Of a DNA stretch of 37,563 nucleotides, positions 1 through 10,716 are shown piece after piece. The stretch spans positions 1-37,563 of the forward strand of contig NZ_UPHQ01000073.1 of assembly GCF_900566055.1 (NCBI RefSeq). The letters are read 5' to 3'. Position 1 is the stretch's first letter. Every line of letters starts with the position of its first letter. The notes below the pieces were generated by a model. It saw only the letters and a list, made by a program, of their open reading frames with translations, was not told the DNA's origin and ran no database searches. The stretch comes from Mycobacterium innocens. Lineage in GTDB: Bacteria > Actinomycetota > Actinomycetes > Mycobacteriales > Mycobacteriaceae. The position numbers were made by a program, and so were the translations under genes.

Positions 1-111
1 GAACACACGATGACGGGCGCTATCGGTCGCCGAGAGCACCGCCGAGGTCTTGCCGACATCGACGGCAACGACGATCGTGGACAACGTGACTGGGGCAAGA
101 TGCACAGACAT
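1..111 (-). CDS. IS110-family transposase, N-terminal fragment cut by the window edge
   Basis: Reading the minus strand from an ATG at 111 gives 37 residues in frame to base 1, including VAVDVGKTSAVLSATD. This resembles the start of IS110-family (DEDD) transposases, in which the Asp of a short beta strand (here the D of VDVGK) is the first metal-binding acidic residue of the RuvC-like domain. A good ribosome binding site (GGAGG, about 119-123 on the complement) lies roughly 8 bases upstream of the ATG. The rest of the gene lies outside the window, so completeness cannot be judged. Its position is odd: in mycobacteria nusA normally precedes ylxR, and no nusA C-terminus is visible before ylxR, so the element probably sits between nusA and ylxR or marks a rearrangement. 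The family call rests on a short stretch. Confidence 0.62.
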   Translation of the reverse strand, partial: MSVHLAPVTLSTIVVAVDVGKTSAVLSATDSARHRVF

Positions 112-260
112 AACAACACCTCCGGGGACGTGTCAGGAAACCCGCGTGCGCCAACACACGGACCTCAAAAAGGAATCACTTACAGATCCCTTCCTGACAC
201 CTCCGGAGGCGTTTGTGAAGGACCACCCCGATCTATATCAGCGGTCGGCGTCGGAACCAT
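112..260. mobile_element. probable non-coding end of the IS110-type element with inverted and direct repeats
   Basis: No convincing gene is seen between the transposase start and ylxR. The stretch holds a perfect 10-bp inverted repeat (GTGTCAGGAA at 130-139, TTCCTGACAC at 191-200; 51-base loop), a 10-bp direct repeat (ACACCTCCGG at 116-125 and 197-206), and the palindrome CCTCCGGAGG at 200-209. IS110 elements carry a structured RNA, the bridge RNA, in the non-coding end next to the transposase, so this structured stretch is a candidate. The outer end of the element is not defined; 260 is only a working limit. Confidence 0.35.
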
Positions 261-313
261 AACGCCATCCCCGGGTGGTTCTGACGGCCGGTTCGGTGAC
301 GCTAGACTTAGCC

Positions 314-661
314 GTGATCCAGCGCGAGCCTTCGGTGGCGGCGCACAGATGCTCCGACAGTCCCTGCGGACCGGTGCGGACGTGCGTCGGGTGCCGGAAG
401 CGAGAGTTGGCCGTCGAACTGCTTCGAGTGGTGGCTGAGTCAACCGGGAACGGCAACTACGTCGTGATCGTTGACCCAAGCAGAAGGCTGCCGGGGCGGG
501 GTGCATGGCTGCATCCCGAACCGCGGTGCCTACAACAAGCAATTCGGCGGAGGGCTTTCACCAGAGCGCTGCGCATCACCGGTTCACCGGATACATCAGC
601 GGTGGTCGAACACATCAGTGGGTTTCCCACTGAGCAACAGAACAGGCAGCAACGAACATGA
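314..661 (+). CDS. ylxR: YlxR family RNA-binding protein (DUF448), Rv2840c-like
   Basis: A protein of about 115 aa with the family signature PVRTCVGCRKREL near the N-terminus and RGAWLHPEPRC in the middle; both are typical of YlxR/DUF448, small nucleic-acid-binding proteins encoded between nusA and infB in most bacteria. The GTG at 314 is preferred because it starts just before the conserved domain; the same frame is open further upstream to about 275, so the start is not certain. A TAGACT hexamer at 304-309 just before the GTG could be a -10 box for a nearly leaderless transcript, but this is weak. infB follows 88 bases later in the usual order. The normal upstream partner nusA is not visible; IS110-type sequence lies there instead. 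Confidence 0.85.
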   Translation: MIQREPSVAAHRCSDSPCGPVRTCVGCRKRELAVELLRVVAESTGNGNYVVIVDPSRRLPGRGAWLHPEPRCLQQAIRRRAFTRALRITGSPDTSAVVEHISGFPTEQQNRQQRT

Positions 662-749
662 GCACACCGTGAAGTCCCGATGACAATGTGTCATAGCTAA
701 ACCCGAGGCGCGGCCTAAAACTGTCGTCGCCTCATAGACAGGAGATGTA

Positions 750-3590
750 GTGGCAGGTAAGGCCCGCGTACACGAGTTGGCCAAGGAACTCGGTGTTACC
801 AGCAAGGAAGTGCTCGCCCGACTGAGTGAACAGGGCGAATTCGTCAAATCCGCATCGTCGACAGTAGAGGCGCCCGTCGCCCGCCGGCTGCGTGAATCGT
901 TCGGTGGCGCCAAACCGGCCCCCGACAAGGCCCCCGCCAAGGGTCCGGAGAAAGGCCCCGATCGAGCTGCCGCCAAGGCCCCGGTGGCCGTGCCCGGCAC
1001 GGATGGTGGCAAAGCCGCTGACCAGTCCCTTGACCAAGCCCTCGACAAGGCGATTGCCAAGGTGGCCGGCAACGGCGCACCGACGGCCGTCGCACCCGAT
1101 AGGGCCGCCGACTCGGGGAAGACGGCAACTTCGCCCACCCGAGCCACACCCCGCCCGTCGGCTGCCACCGCGACTCACGCGCCTCCGAAGGCGCCGCAAC
1201 CCGGACAACCGGCGACGCCGCCACCGGGCCAGCCGCCCAGCTCCCCGGCACCTCATCCCGGCATGGCTCCCGGCGCGCGTCCCGGACCGGCGCCCAAGCC
1301 CGGCGTCCGGACCCCGCGTGTCGGCAACAACCCGTTCTCCTCGGCGCAACCGGCCGACCGGCCCATTCCGCGTCCGCCGGCTCCGCGCCCCGGAGCGGCG
1401 CGTCCTGGGGCACCGCGCCCGGGCGCCTCACCCGGCAGCATGCCGCCACGTCCCGGCGGCGCGGCCGGTGGGCCACGCCCGCCACGTACCGGCGCGGCGC
1501 GACCCGGCGGCGGCCGGCCCGGCGGCCCCGGTGGCCGTTCGGACGGCGGCGGCGGTAACTATCGCGGCGGCGGCGGTGGCGTGGGTGCCGCACCCGGGAC
1601 CGGATTCCGCGGCCGTCCCGGCGGTGGCGGCGGCGGCCCCGGCGGCGGTGGCCGTCCAGGCCAGCGCGGCGGCGCGGCCGGCGCGTTCGGCCGTCCGGGC
1701 GGCGCACCCCGGCGCGGCCGCAAGTCCAAGCGGCAGAAGCGCCAGGAATATGACTCGATGCAGGCCCCGGTTGTCGGCGGCGTGCGGTTGCCGCACGGCA
1801 ACGGCGAGACGATCCGGCTGGCCCGCGGCGCGTCACTGTCCGACTTTGCAGAGAAGATCGACGCCAACCCGGCCGCGCTGGTGCAGGCGCTGTTCAACCT
1901 CGGGGAGATGGTGACCGCCACCCAGTCGGTCGGTGACGAGACCCTCGAGCTGCTGGGCAGCGAGATGAACTACAACGTCCAGGTGGTCAGCCCCGAGGAC
2001 GAGGACCGCGAGCTGCTGGAGTCGTTTGACCTCTCCTACGGCGAGGACACCGGAGACGAGACCGATTTGCAGACCCGGCCGCCGGTCGTGACCGTGATGG
2101 GCCACGTCGACCACGGTAAGACTCGGCTGCTGGACACCATCCGTAAGGCCAATGTTCGCGAGGGCGAGGCCGGCGGCATCACCCAGCACATCGGGGCCTA
2201 CCAGGTCAGTGTCGACCTCGACGGTAGCGAGCGGCTGATCACCTTCATCGACACCCCGGGTCACGAGGCGTTCACCGCCATGCGTGCCCGCGGTGCCAAA
2301 GCCACCGACATCGCCATCCTGGTGGTTGCGGCCGACGACGGCGTGATGCCGCAGACGGTTGAGGCCATCAACCACGCCCAGGCCGCCGACGTGCCGATCG
2401 TGGTCGCGGTCAACAAGATCGACAAGGAGGGCGCCGACCCGGCCAAGATCCGGGCCCAGCTCACCGAGTACGGCCTGGTTGCCGAGGACTTCGGCGGCGA
2501 CACCATGTTCGTCGACATCTCGGCCAAGAACGGCACCAATATCGAACAGCTGTTGGAAGCGGTGCTGCTGACCGCCGACGCCGCACTGGACCTGCGCGCC
2601 AACCCCGACATGGAGGCCCAGGGTGTGGCCATCGAGGCGCACCTGGACCGCGGCCGCGGGCCGGTCGCCACGGTGTTGGTGCAGCGCGGCACGTTGCGGG
2701 TCGGCGACTCGGTGGTCGCCGGCGACGCCTACGGCCGGGTCCGCCGGATGGTCGACGAACACGGCGACGACATCGAAGCGGCATTGCCGTCGCGTCCGGT
2801 CCAGGTCATCGGCTTCACCTCGGTGCCCGGGGCCGGCGACAACTTCCTGGTCGTCGACGAGGACCGGATTGCGCGCCAGATCGCCGACCGGCGCAGCGCC
2901 CGCAAGCGCAACGCCATGGCCGCGCGCAGCCGTAAGCGGATCAGCCTGGAGGACCTGGACTCGGCGCTGAAGGAGACCAGCCAGCTCAACCTGATCCTCA
3001 AGGGCGACAACGCCGGTACCGTCGAGGCGCTGGAAGAGGCCCTGATGGGTATCCAGGTCGACGACGAGGTGGCGCTGCGCGTCATCGACCGCGGCGTCGG
3101 CGGCATCACCGAGACCAACGTCAACCTGGCGTCGGCCTCCGACGCGATCATCATCGGGTTCAATGTGCGCGCCGAGGGCAAGGCCACCGAGCTGGCTAAC
3201 CGCGAAGGTGTCGAGATCCGCTACTACTCGGTCATCTACCAGGCGATCGACGAGATTGAGCAGGCGCTGCGTGGCATGCTCAAGCCGATCTACGAAGAGG
3301 TCGAGCTGGGTCGTGCCCAGATCCGGGCGTTGTTCCGTTCGTCGAAGGTCGGCCTGATCGCCGGCTGCATGATCACCTCGGGTGTGGTGCGCCGCAATGC
3401 CAAGGCCCGACTGTTGCGGGACAACATCGTGGTCGCCGAGAACCTCTCGATCCAATCGCTGCGGCGGGAAAAGGACGACGTGACCGAGGTTCGCGAGGGC
3501 TTCGAGTGCGGTTTGACACTGGGCTACTCCGACATCAAGGAAGGCGACGTCATCGAGTCCTACGAGCTGGTTCAAAAGGAACGCTCGTGA
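750..3590 (+). CDS. infB: translation initiation factor IF-2
   Basis: A GTPase that brings fMet-tRNA to the 30S subunit and promotes subunit joining in the cytoplasm. The 946-aa product starts with an IF2-N helical module ([19 protein letters not shown]). A long low-complexity linker rich in Pro, Gly, Arg and Ala follows (about residues 55-330), then a second IF2-N-like module. The G domain has GHVDHGKT (451-458), DTPGHE (from 501) and NKID (from 555). Domains II, III, C1 and C2 follow. The GTG start at 750 has a ribosome binding site (AGGAGA, 740-745). As I recall, M. tuberculosis IF2 is about 900 aa; the extra length here is in the linker. The linker also creates long antisense open frames that are not genes. 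It is expected to be co-transcribed with ylxR and rbfA. Confidence 0.98.
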   Translation: MAGKARVHELAKELGVTSKEVLARLSEQGEFVKSASSTVEAPVARRLRESFGGAKPAPDKAPAKGPEKGPDRAAAKAPVAVPGTDGGKAADQSLDQALDKAIAKVAGNGAPTAVAPDRAADSGKTATSPTRATPRPSAATATHAPPKAPQPGQPATPPPGQPPSSPAPHPGMAPGARPGPAPKPGVRTPRVGNNPFSSAQPADRPIPRPPAPRPGAARPGAPRPGASPGSMPPRPGGAAGGPRPPRTGAARPGGGRPGGPGGRSDGGGGNYRGGGGGVGAAPGTGFRGRPGGGGGGPGGGGRPGQRGGAAGAFGRPGGAPRRGRKSKRQKRQEYDSMQAPVVGGVRLPHGNGETIRLARGASLSDFAEKIDANPAALVQALFNLGEMVTATQSVGDETLELLGSEMNYNVQVVSPEDEDRELLESFDLSYGEDTGDETDLQTRPPVVTVMGHVDHGKTRLLDTIRKANVREGEAGGITQHIGAYQVSVDLDGSERLITFIDTPGHEAFTAMRARGAKATDIAILVVAADDGVMPQTVEAINHAQAADVPIVVAVNKIDKEGADPAKIRAQLTEYGLVAEDFGGDTMFVDISAKNGTNIEQLLEAVLLTADAALDLRANPDMEAQGVAIEAHLDRGRGPVATVLVQRGTLRVGDSVVAGDAYGRVRRMVDEHGDDIEAALPSRPVQVIGFTSVPGAGDNFLVVDEDRIARQIADRRSARKRNAMAARSRKRISLEDLDSALKETSQLNLILKGDNAGTVEALEEALMGIQVDDEVALRVIDRGVGGITETNVNLASASDAIIIGFNVRAEGKATELANREGVEIRYYSVIYQAIDEIEQALRGMLKPIYEEVELGRAQIRALFRSSKVGLIAGCMITSGVVRRNAKARLLRDNIVVAENLSIQSLRREKDDVTEVREGFECGLTLGYSDIKEGDVIESYELVQKERS

Positions 3591-3680
3591 CCGGCGCCGA
3601 CGATGCAGAGCGAGAGCGATGCGGTGGGGGTACCACCCGCGTGCGGGGGCGAGGCGGTGCAATCGTGAGGGGCCGCGGGG
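3588..3680 (+). repeat. MIRU-like interspersed repeat between infB and rbfA
   Basis: The 90-base spacer begins at the infB stop codon and ends at the rbfA start. It contains GCCGACGATGCAGAGCGAGA followed by AGCGATGCGGTGG and a GTACCACCCGCGTGCGGGGG segment. These resemble the MIRU-type interspersed repeats of mycobacteria, which often fill intergenic gaps inside operons and join a stop codon to the next start. The identification is from memory of the MIRU consensus, and only one copy is seen in this window. Confidence 0.5.
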
Positions 3681-5166
<1,486 letters not shown>

Positions 5167-5172
5167 CCGTCG

Positions 5173-6510
5173 TTGAGTGACGCCCGACGGTCGAGCGTTC
5201 TCGGCCGGCGAATCGCGGCGCTGGCCCTACCCGCGCTGGGTGTGCTGGCGGCTGAGCCGTTGTACCTGCTCTTCGATACCGCCGTGGTGGGTCGGCTCGG
5301 GGCGTTGTCGCTCGCGGGTCTGGCGATCGGCAGCCTGGTGCTCGGCATGGTCGGTTCGCAGGCGACGTTTCTGTCTTACGGCACGACCGCTCGCTCGGCG
5401 CGCCACTTCGGGGCCGCCGATCGGGCGGCGGCCGTCACCGAGGGCGTGCAGGCAACCTGGTTGGCGGTGGGTCTCGGCGGATTGACGGTCGTCGTGGTCG
5501 AAGCCGCGGCGGTGCCAGTGGTGTCGGTGATCGCCGGGCCGGGCGGCACGGGCATTTCGGATATCTCGGAGGCGGCGCTGCCGTGGCTGCGGATCGCGAT
5601 CCTGGGGGTGCCGGCGATTCTGGTTTCGCTCGCCGGAAACGGCTGGATGCGTGGGGTGCAGGACACCATGCGGCCGCTGCGCTATGTGGTCGCGGGTTTC
5701 GGGCTGTCGGCACTGCTGTGCCCGCTGCTGGTCTACGGCTGGTTGGGCATGCCGCGGCTGGGGTTGTCCGGTTCCGCGGTGGCCAATCTGGTTGGTCAGT
5801 GGCTGGCGGCGCTGCTGTTCGGGGGTGCGTTGCTGGCCGAGCGGGTGCCGCTGCGGATCCATTGGCCGGTGCTGCGCGCACAACTGGTCATGGCGCGCGA
5901 CCTGATCGTGCGGGGTCTGGCCTTCCAGGCGTGTTTCGTCTCGGCTGCGGCGGTGGCCGCGAGGTTCGGCGCCGCCGCGCTCGCGGCACACCAGGTGGTA
6001 CTGCAGTTGTGGGGTTTCCTTGCCCTGGTTCTCGATTCGCTGGCCATCGCGGCGCAGGCGCTGGTCGGCGCTGCCCTGGGTGCCGGTGACGTTGCGCACG
6101 CGAAGTCGGTGGCCTGGCGGGTGACGGTCTTTTCGCTGCTGGCGGCGGGCGTGCTCGCGACCGCATTAGGGGTAGGGGCCCCGCTGCTGCCCTCGCTGTT
6201 CACCCATGACCGATCGGTGCTTGCCGCGATCGCGGTGCCCTGGTGGTTCCTGGTGGCCCAATTACCCTTCGCCGGAATGGTTTTCGCGCTCGACGGGGTG
6301 TTGCTGGGGGCGGGTGACGCTGCCTTCATGCGCACCGCCACCGTCGTCAGCGCACTGATTGGCTTTCTGCCGCTGACCTGGCTGTCGTTGGTGTACGGCT
6401 GGGGGCTGGCGGGCATCTGGTCGGGCCTGGCCACGTTCGTCGCGCTGCGGCTGCTCTTCGTCGGATGGCGGACGATCAGCGGCCGGTGGGCACTGACGGG
6501 GACGGTCTGA
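5173..6510 (+). CDS. dinF: MATE-family efflux transporter DinF
   Basis: A 445-aa integral membrane protein with about twelve hydrophobic helices in two repeats, as in the MATE family of Na+ or H+ coupled multidrug/oxidant exporters. The first helix region contains ALPALGVLAAEPLYLLFDTA, the hallmark N-terminal segment of DinF-type MATE proteins, and GWMRGVQDTMRPL follows helix 4-5 as is usual. The start is a TTG at 5173, six bases after the nrnA stop; no better in-frame ATG or GTG exists near the conserved N-terminus. Position after nrnA matches M. tuberculosis Rv2836c. Substrate unknown. Confidence 0.9.
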   Translation: MSDARRSSVLGRRIAALALPALGVLAAEPLYLLFDTAVVGRLGALSLAGLAIGSLVLGMVGSQATFLSYGTTARSARHFGAADRAAAVTEGVQATWLAVGLGGLTVVVVEAAAVPVVSVIAGPGGTGISDISEAALPWLRIAILGVPAILVSLAGNGWMRGVQDTMRPLRYVVAGFGLSALLCPLLVYGWLGMPRLGLSGSAVANLVGQWLAALLFGGALLAERVPLRIHWPVLRAQLVMARDLIVRGLAFQACFVSAAAVAARFGAAALAAHQVVLQLWGFLALVLDSLAIAAQALVGAALGAGDVAHAKSVAWRVTVFSLLAAGVLATALGVGAPLLPSLFTHDRSVLAAIAVPWWFLVAQLPFAGMVFALDGVLLGAGDAAFMRTATVVSALIGFLPLTWLSLVYGWGLAGIWSGLATFVALRLLFVGWRTISGRWALTGTV

Positions 6511-6564
6511 CGCGCCGGCATTGCCGTGATGGCTGTCGTTGGGTCCGTCTATTCAACCGGCCGA

Positions 6565-6579
6565 TACACTGCGCCGGTG
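6565..6579 (+). promoter_or_regulatory. leaderless-type promoter of ugpA
   Basis: TACACT at 6565-6570 fits the mycobacterial SigA -10 pattern TANNNT. The GTG start codon lies exactly six bases further, where transcription would begin, so the mRNA would have no 5' leader. No ribosome binding site precedes this GTG, which agrees. The -35 side (TTGGGT at 6539-6544, spacer 20) is poor. Confidence 0.5.
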
Positions 6580-7488
6580 ACCCCCCTCCTCCCGGACGCG
6601 CGCCGAGCGCGCCACCGGCCGTGGCGGGACTACGCGCTGTTCGTTGTCCTGGTGGGCCCGAATGTGGGGCTGCTGCTGCTCTTCATCTACCGCCCACTGG
6701 CCGACAACATCAGATTGTCGTTCTTCGACTGGAACGTCTCCGACCCCAAAGCCGACTACGTCGGGTTCTCCAACTACGCCGAGTGGTTCGCCCGCGACGA
6801 CACCCGCCAGATCGTGCTCAACACGGCAGTGTTCACCACCGCCGCGGTGGTGGGCTCGATGGTGTTGGGGCTGGTGCTGGCCATGCTGCTCGATCAACCG
6901 TTGCGTGGCCGAAACCTGGTGCGCTCGACGGTATTCGCGCCGTTCGTGATCTCGGGGGCGGCCGTTGGCCTGGCGGCCCAGTTCGTCTTCGATCCGCACT
7001 TCGGTCTGGTACAGGACCTGTTGCAGCGCATCGGAGTCGACGTACCCAACTTTTACCAGGATGCGCACTGGGCGATGTTCATGGTGACCGTCACCTATGT
7101 CTGGAAGAACCTCGGATACACCTTCGTCATCTACCTGGCGGCGTTGCAAGGGGTGCGCCGAGATCTGTTGGAGGCGGCCGAAATCGATGGCGCCAGCCGG
7201 TGGACCACGTTTCGCCGGGTGCTGTTGCCCCAGCTACGTCCCACCACCTTCTTTTTGTCGATCACCGTGCTGATCAACTCGTTGCAGGTATTCGACGTGA
7301 TCAACGTCATGACACGTGGCGGCCCGCAGGGCACCGGTACCACAACCATGGTCTACCAGGTGTATCTGGAGACGTTTCGCAACTTCCGGGCCGGTTACGG
7401 CGCCACCGTCGCCACCATCATGTTCGTGGTGCTGCTGGCCATCACCTATTACCAGGTGCGAGTCATGGATAGGGGGCAGCGGCAATGA
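6577..7488 (+). CDS. ugpA: glycerophosphodiester ABC importer, permease UgpA
   Basis: A 303-aa inner membrane permease with six predicted helices. It has the cytoplasmic EAA loop that docks on the ATPase (EAAEIDGASRWTTFRRVLLP, about residues 196-215). Together with UgpE, UgpB and UgpC it forms an importer; in M. tuberculosis UgpABCE takes up glycerophosphodiesters such as glycerophosphocholine, scavenged from host or own lipids. The GTG at 6577 gives the same length as the M. tuberculosis protein and lies six bases after a -10 box; the frame is open to 6526, but that would start upstream of the promoter. ugpE overlaps by 4 bases (ATGA). Confidence 0.93.
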   Translation: MTPLLPDARRARHRPWRDYALFVVLVGPNVGLLLLFIYRPLADNIRLSFFDWNVSDPKADYVGFSNYAEWFARDDTRQIVLNTAVFTTAAVVGSMVLGLVLAMLLDQPLRGRNLVRSTVFAPFVISGAAVGLAAQFVFDPHFGLVQDLLQRIGVDVPNFYQDAHWAMFMVTVTYVWKNLGYTFVIYLAALQGVRRDLLEAAEIDGASRWTTFRRVLLPQLRPTTFFLSITVLINSLQVFDVINVMTRGGPQGTGTTTMVYQVYLETFRNFRAGYGATVATIMFVVLLAITYYQVRVMDRGQRQ

Positions 7489-8321
7489 CGTCACCAGGCC
7501 GTCGCGCGACCGCGCGGTTGCTCGGTTATGCCGCGATGTCGCTGGTCGTCGTATTGATCGCCGGGCCGCTGGTGTTTGTGTTCTTCACCTCATTCAAGGA
7601 CCAGCCCGACATCTATTCGCAGCCCACGACGTGGTGGCCGCCGCGCTGGCATCCGCAGAATTACCGAACGGCGACCGAGCAGATTCCGTTCTGGACCTTC
7701 CTGCGCAACTCGGTCGTCATCACGTCGGCGCTGGCAGTGGTGAAGTTCATGCTCGGCGTGCTCAGCGCGTTCGGCTTGGTGTTCGTGCGGTTTCCGGGCA
7801 AGAATGCGGTGTTCCTGCTGATCATCGCCGCGCTGATGGTGCCCAACCAGATCACCGTGATTTCCAATTATGCGCTGATCTCACAACTGGGTCTGCGCAA
7901 CACTTTTCCCGGCATCATCTTGCCGCTGGCCGGTGTCGCTTTCGGAACGTTCCTGATGCGCAACCACTTTCTGTCGCTACCTCCCGAGATCGTCGAAGCG
8001 GCCAGAATGGATGGCGCGCGCTGGTGGCAACTTCTGTTGCGGGTGGTGTTGCCGATGTCGGGACCCACCATGGTGGCCTTCGGCATCATTACCGTGGTCA
8101 ACGAATGGAATGAGTACCTGTGGCCGTTCCTGATGTCTGACGACGAATCGGTGGCGCCGCTGCCGGTGGGACTGACCTTTCTCCAACAGGCCGAGGGCAT
8201 CACCAACTGGGGTCCGGTGATGGCGGTGACGCTGCTGGCGATGTTGCCGATCTTGCTGATCTTTGTTGTCCTGCAACGCCAAATGATCAAGGGCCTCACG
8301 TCAGGTGCGGTCAAGGGTTAG
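7485..8321 (+). CDS. ugpE: glycerophosphodiester ABC importer, permease UgpE
   Basis: A 278-aa permease, the second membrane half of the Ugp importer. There are six hydrophobic helices, beginning GYAAMSLVVVLIAGPLVFVF. The EAA loop is EAARMDGARWWQLLLRVVLP, and the periplasmic segment after helix 1 (SFKDQPDIYSQPTTWWPPRW) is typical of MalG-type carbohydrate permeases. The ATG at 7485 overlaps the ugpA stop (ATGA), so translation is probably coupled. It ends 6 bases before ugpB. Confidence 0.94.
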   Translation: MTSPGRRATARLLGYAAMSLVVVLIAGPLVFVFFTSFKDQPDIYSQPTTWWPPRWHPQNYRTATEQIPFWTFLRNSVVITSALAVVKFMLGVLSAFGLVFVRFPGKNAVFLLIIAALMVPNQITVISNYALISQLGLRNTFPGIILPLAGVAFGTFLMRNHFLSLPPEIVEAARMDGARWWQLLLRVVLPMSGPTMVAFGIITVVNEWNEYLWPFLMSDDESVAPLPVGLTFLQQAEGITNWGPVMAVTLLAMLPILLIFVVLQRQMIKGLTSGAVKG

Positions 8322-8327
8322 GGTGCC

Positions 8328-9641
8328 ATGAATCCGGTAAGCCGCCGACGGTTCCTCGCGCTGGCAGGTGCCGCTGCCGCGGGAGCGACGGCCGGGTGTG
8401 CGGGGATGGGCGGCAGCGGGGGGGTGAAGTCGGGCTCCGGTCCAATTACCTTCTGGTCTTGCCATCCCGGCTCATCCACCGCGGTGGAGAAGGAGTTGAT
8501 CAATCGCTTTCAGAGCTGCTTTCCGGATTTGCCGGCCAAGCTGATCGACGCCGGCAAGGACTACGAGGAGGTCGTGCAGAAGTTCAACGCGGCGCTGATC
8601 GGTACCGATGTGCCCGACGTCGTGTTGCTGGACGACATCTGGTGGTTCCATTTCGCCCTGAGCGGTGCGATCACCCCGCTGGAAGACCTGCTCGGCGAAG
8701 TCAGGGTGGACACAAGCGATTACGTCGACTCACTGTTGGCCGACTACGAGTTCAACGGCCGACACTATGCCTTGCCGTATGCCCGCTCGACGCCGCTGTT
8801 CTACTACAACAAGGCGGTATGGGACCGTGTCGGCCTTCCGGATCGCGGGCCGCAAACCTGGCAAGAATTCGACGAGTGGGGCCCCCACCTGCAGCGTGCC
8901 GTGACGGCTGGCAACTGGGCACACGGCTGGGCCAACGACACGCTCATCTCCTGGACGTTCCAGGGGCCGAACTGGACATTCGGCGGTGCCTACTCCGACG
9001 AGTGGACGCTGAAGTTCACCGACCCGGCCACCATCGCGGCCGGCAACTTTTACCGGGATTCCATCCATCGCAAGGGGTATGCGGCGATCGCCAACGATAT
9101 CAACAATGAGTTCGCCACCGGCATCGTGGCCTCGGCCCTGGCATCGACCGGCGCCTTAGTCGGCATCACCGCAGCTGCCCGCTTCAATTTCGGGGTGTCG
9201 CCACTGCCCACCGGTCCGGGCGGAACGCCCGGCTGCCCGACCGGCGGGGCGGGGCTGGCGATTCCCACCAAGCTTTCCCACGAACGAAAAGTCAACGCGC
9301 TCAAGTTCATCGAATTCGTCACCAATGCGGCCAACACCGCGTATTTCAGTCAGCGCACCGGCTATCTGCCCGTCCGAAAGTCCGCTGTCGACGACCCGAG
9401 CGAGCAGCAATACCTGGCGGCAAACCCCCGCGCCCGAGTGGCGCTGGACCAGCTTCCACACACCCGCCCGCAAGATTACGCACGCGTTTTCCTGCCCGGC
9501 GGTAACCGCATCATCTCGACCGGCCTGGAATCCATTGGGCTGAAAGGAGCCGACGTCACGTCAACCTTCGCCGACATCAACCAGCAACTGAAAATCATCC
9601 TCGACCGGCAAATCAAGCGAAAGCTACCCGGTCATGGCTGA
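8328..9641 (+). CDS. ugpB: glycerophosphodiester-binding lipoprotein UgpB
   Basis: A 437-aa extracytoplasmic solute-binding protein (family 1). The N-terminus has a twin-arginine motif (SRRRFLAL) running into a lipobox TAGC with Cys24, so it is probably exported by Tat and anchored by lipidation. The mature part shows the expected order of a sugar-phosphate binding protein (PDVVLLDDIWWFHFAL, YARSTPLFYYNKAVWDRVGLP, ARVFLPGGNRIIS). In M. tuberculosis UgpB binds glycerophosphocholine and related diesters rather than glycerol-3-phosphate. ugpC starts 8 bases before its stop. Confidence 0.95.
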   Translation: MNPVSRRRFLALAGAAAAGATAGCAGMGGSGGVKSGSGPITFWSCHPGSSTAVEKELINRFQSCFPDLPAKLIDAGKDYEEVVQKFNAALIGTDVPDVVLLDDIWWFHFALSGAITPLEDLLGEVRVDTSDYVDSLLADYEFNGRHYALPYARSTPLFYYNKAVWDRVGLPDRGPQTWQEFDEWGPHLQRAVTAGNWAHGWANDTLISWTFQGPNWTFGGAYSDEWTLKFTDPATIAAGNFYRDSIHRKGYAAIANDINNEFATGIVASALASTGALVGITAAARFNFGVSPLPTGPGGTPGCPTGGAGLAIPTKLSHERKVNALKFIEFVTNAANTAYFSQRTGYLPVRKSAVDDPSEQQYLAANPRARVALDQLPHTRPQDYARVFLPGGNRIISTGLESIGLKGADVTSTFADINQQLKIILDRQIKRKLPGHG

Positions 9642-10716
9642 CATTCGGTATTCCGCAGTGACCCATCGCTATCCCGGCGCCGACGTGCCAGCCGTCGTCA
9701 ACCTGGACCTCGATATTGCCGACGGCGAATTTCTGGTCCTCGTCGGCCCCTCCGGTTGCGGCAAGTCCACGGTCCTTCGGCTACTGGCCGGGCTGGAATC
9801 GGTCGAAAGTGGCCAGATCACTATCGGTGGTGTGGACGTGACGCAGCTGCCGCCACGGGAACGCGACGTAGCGATGGTTTTCCAGAACTATGCGCTGTAC
9901 CCGAACATGACCGTGGCTGCCAACATGGGGTTTGCCCTGCGAAACGGCGGGATGTCGCGCGCAGCCACTCGGCAGCGAGTGCTCGAGGTCGCCGACATGC
10001 TGGAATTGACTGAGCTGCTTGATCGTAAGCCGTCGAAGCTCTCCGGTGGGCAGCGTCAACGGGTGGCGATGGGACGGGCGATCGTGCGGCGGCCGCGGGT
10101 GTTCTGCATGGACGAACCGCTGTCGAATCTGGATGCCAAGTTGCGGGTGAGTACCAGGTCGCAGATCTCCGGGCTGCAGCGTCAGCTGGGCACCACCACC
10201 GTCTACGTCACCCATGACCAGGTGGAGGCGATGACCATGGGTGATCGAGTTGCCGTGCTCAAAGACGGTGTGCTGCAACAGGTCGACGGCCCTCGCACGC
10301 TGTATGACGACCCGGTCAACACATTCGTGGCAACGTTCATCGGGGCACCGGCAATGAACCTCATCGAGGCCACCGTGAGCAATGGTGCGCTGACGTCGCC
10401 CGGGCTGGCGATTCCGGCTCCGCGCGGCGCGGTCGGGCAGGTGCTGGTCGGCATCCGGCCGGAGTCCTGGGATGTCGTGCCGGCTGACACTGCGGGATCG
10501 TTGAGTGTCCGTGCAGAGTTGGTGGAGGAGTTGGGGTTCGAATCCTTTGTGTATGCAAGCCCGCTCGAGCAGCAGGGCTGGGCGTTACGTGGGCCGCGGA
10601 TCGTGGTCCGCACCGACCGCCACACCGCGGTCAGGGTAGACGACACGCTGGGGATCCTGCCGCACCCGCAAGAGGTGTGCTTCTTCGACAGCCGGACCGG
10701 GACTCGTATCCGCTGA
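9634..10716 (+). CDS. ugpC: glycerophosphodiester ABC importer, ATP-binding protein UgpC
   Basis: A 360-aa ABC ATPase that powers the Ugp importer. The Walker A motif is GPSGCGKST (38-46), the Q-loop lies in MVFQNYALYPNMTV, the signature is LSGGQRQRVAMGRA (136-149), Walker B is VFCMDEP (D160, E161), and the switch His is in TVYVTHDQVEAM. After about residue 235 comes a TOBE/MalK-type regulatory domain (NTFVATFIGAPAMNL onward). It is last in the four-gene ugp operon, overlapping ugpB by 8 bases. No clear terminator follows; the next gene, echA16, converges from the other strand 515 bases later. Confidence 0.95.
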   Translation: MADIRYSAVTHRYPGADVPAVVNLDLDIADGEFLVLVGPSGCGKSTVLRLLAGLESVESGQITIGGVDVTQLPPRERDVAMVFQNYALYPNMTVAANMGFALRNGGMSRAATRQRVLEVADMLELTELLDRKPSKLSGGQRQRVAMGRAIVRRPRVFCMDEPLSNLDAKLRVSTRSQISGLQRQLGTTTVYVTHDQVEAMTMGDRVAVLKDGVLQQVDGPRTLYDDPVNTFVATFIGAPAMNLIEATVSNGALTSPGLAIPAPRGAVGQVLVGIRPESWDVVPADTAGSLSVRAELVEELGFESFVYASPLEQQGWALRGPRIVVRTDRHTAVRVDDTLGILPHPQEVCFFDSRTGTRIR

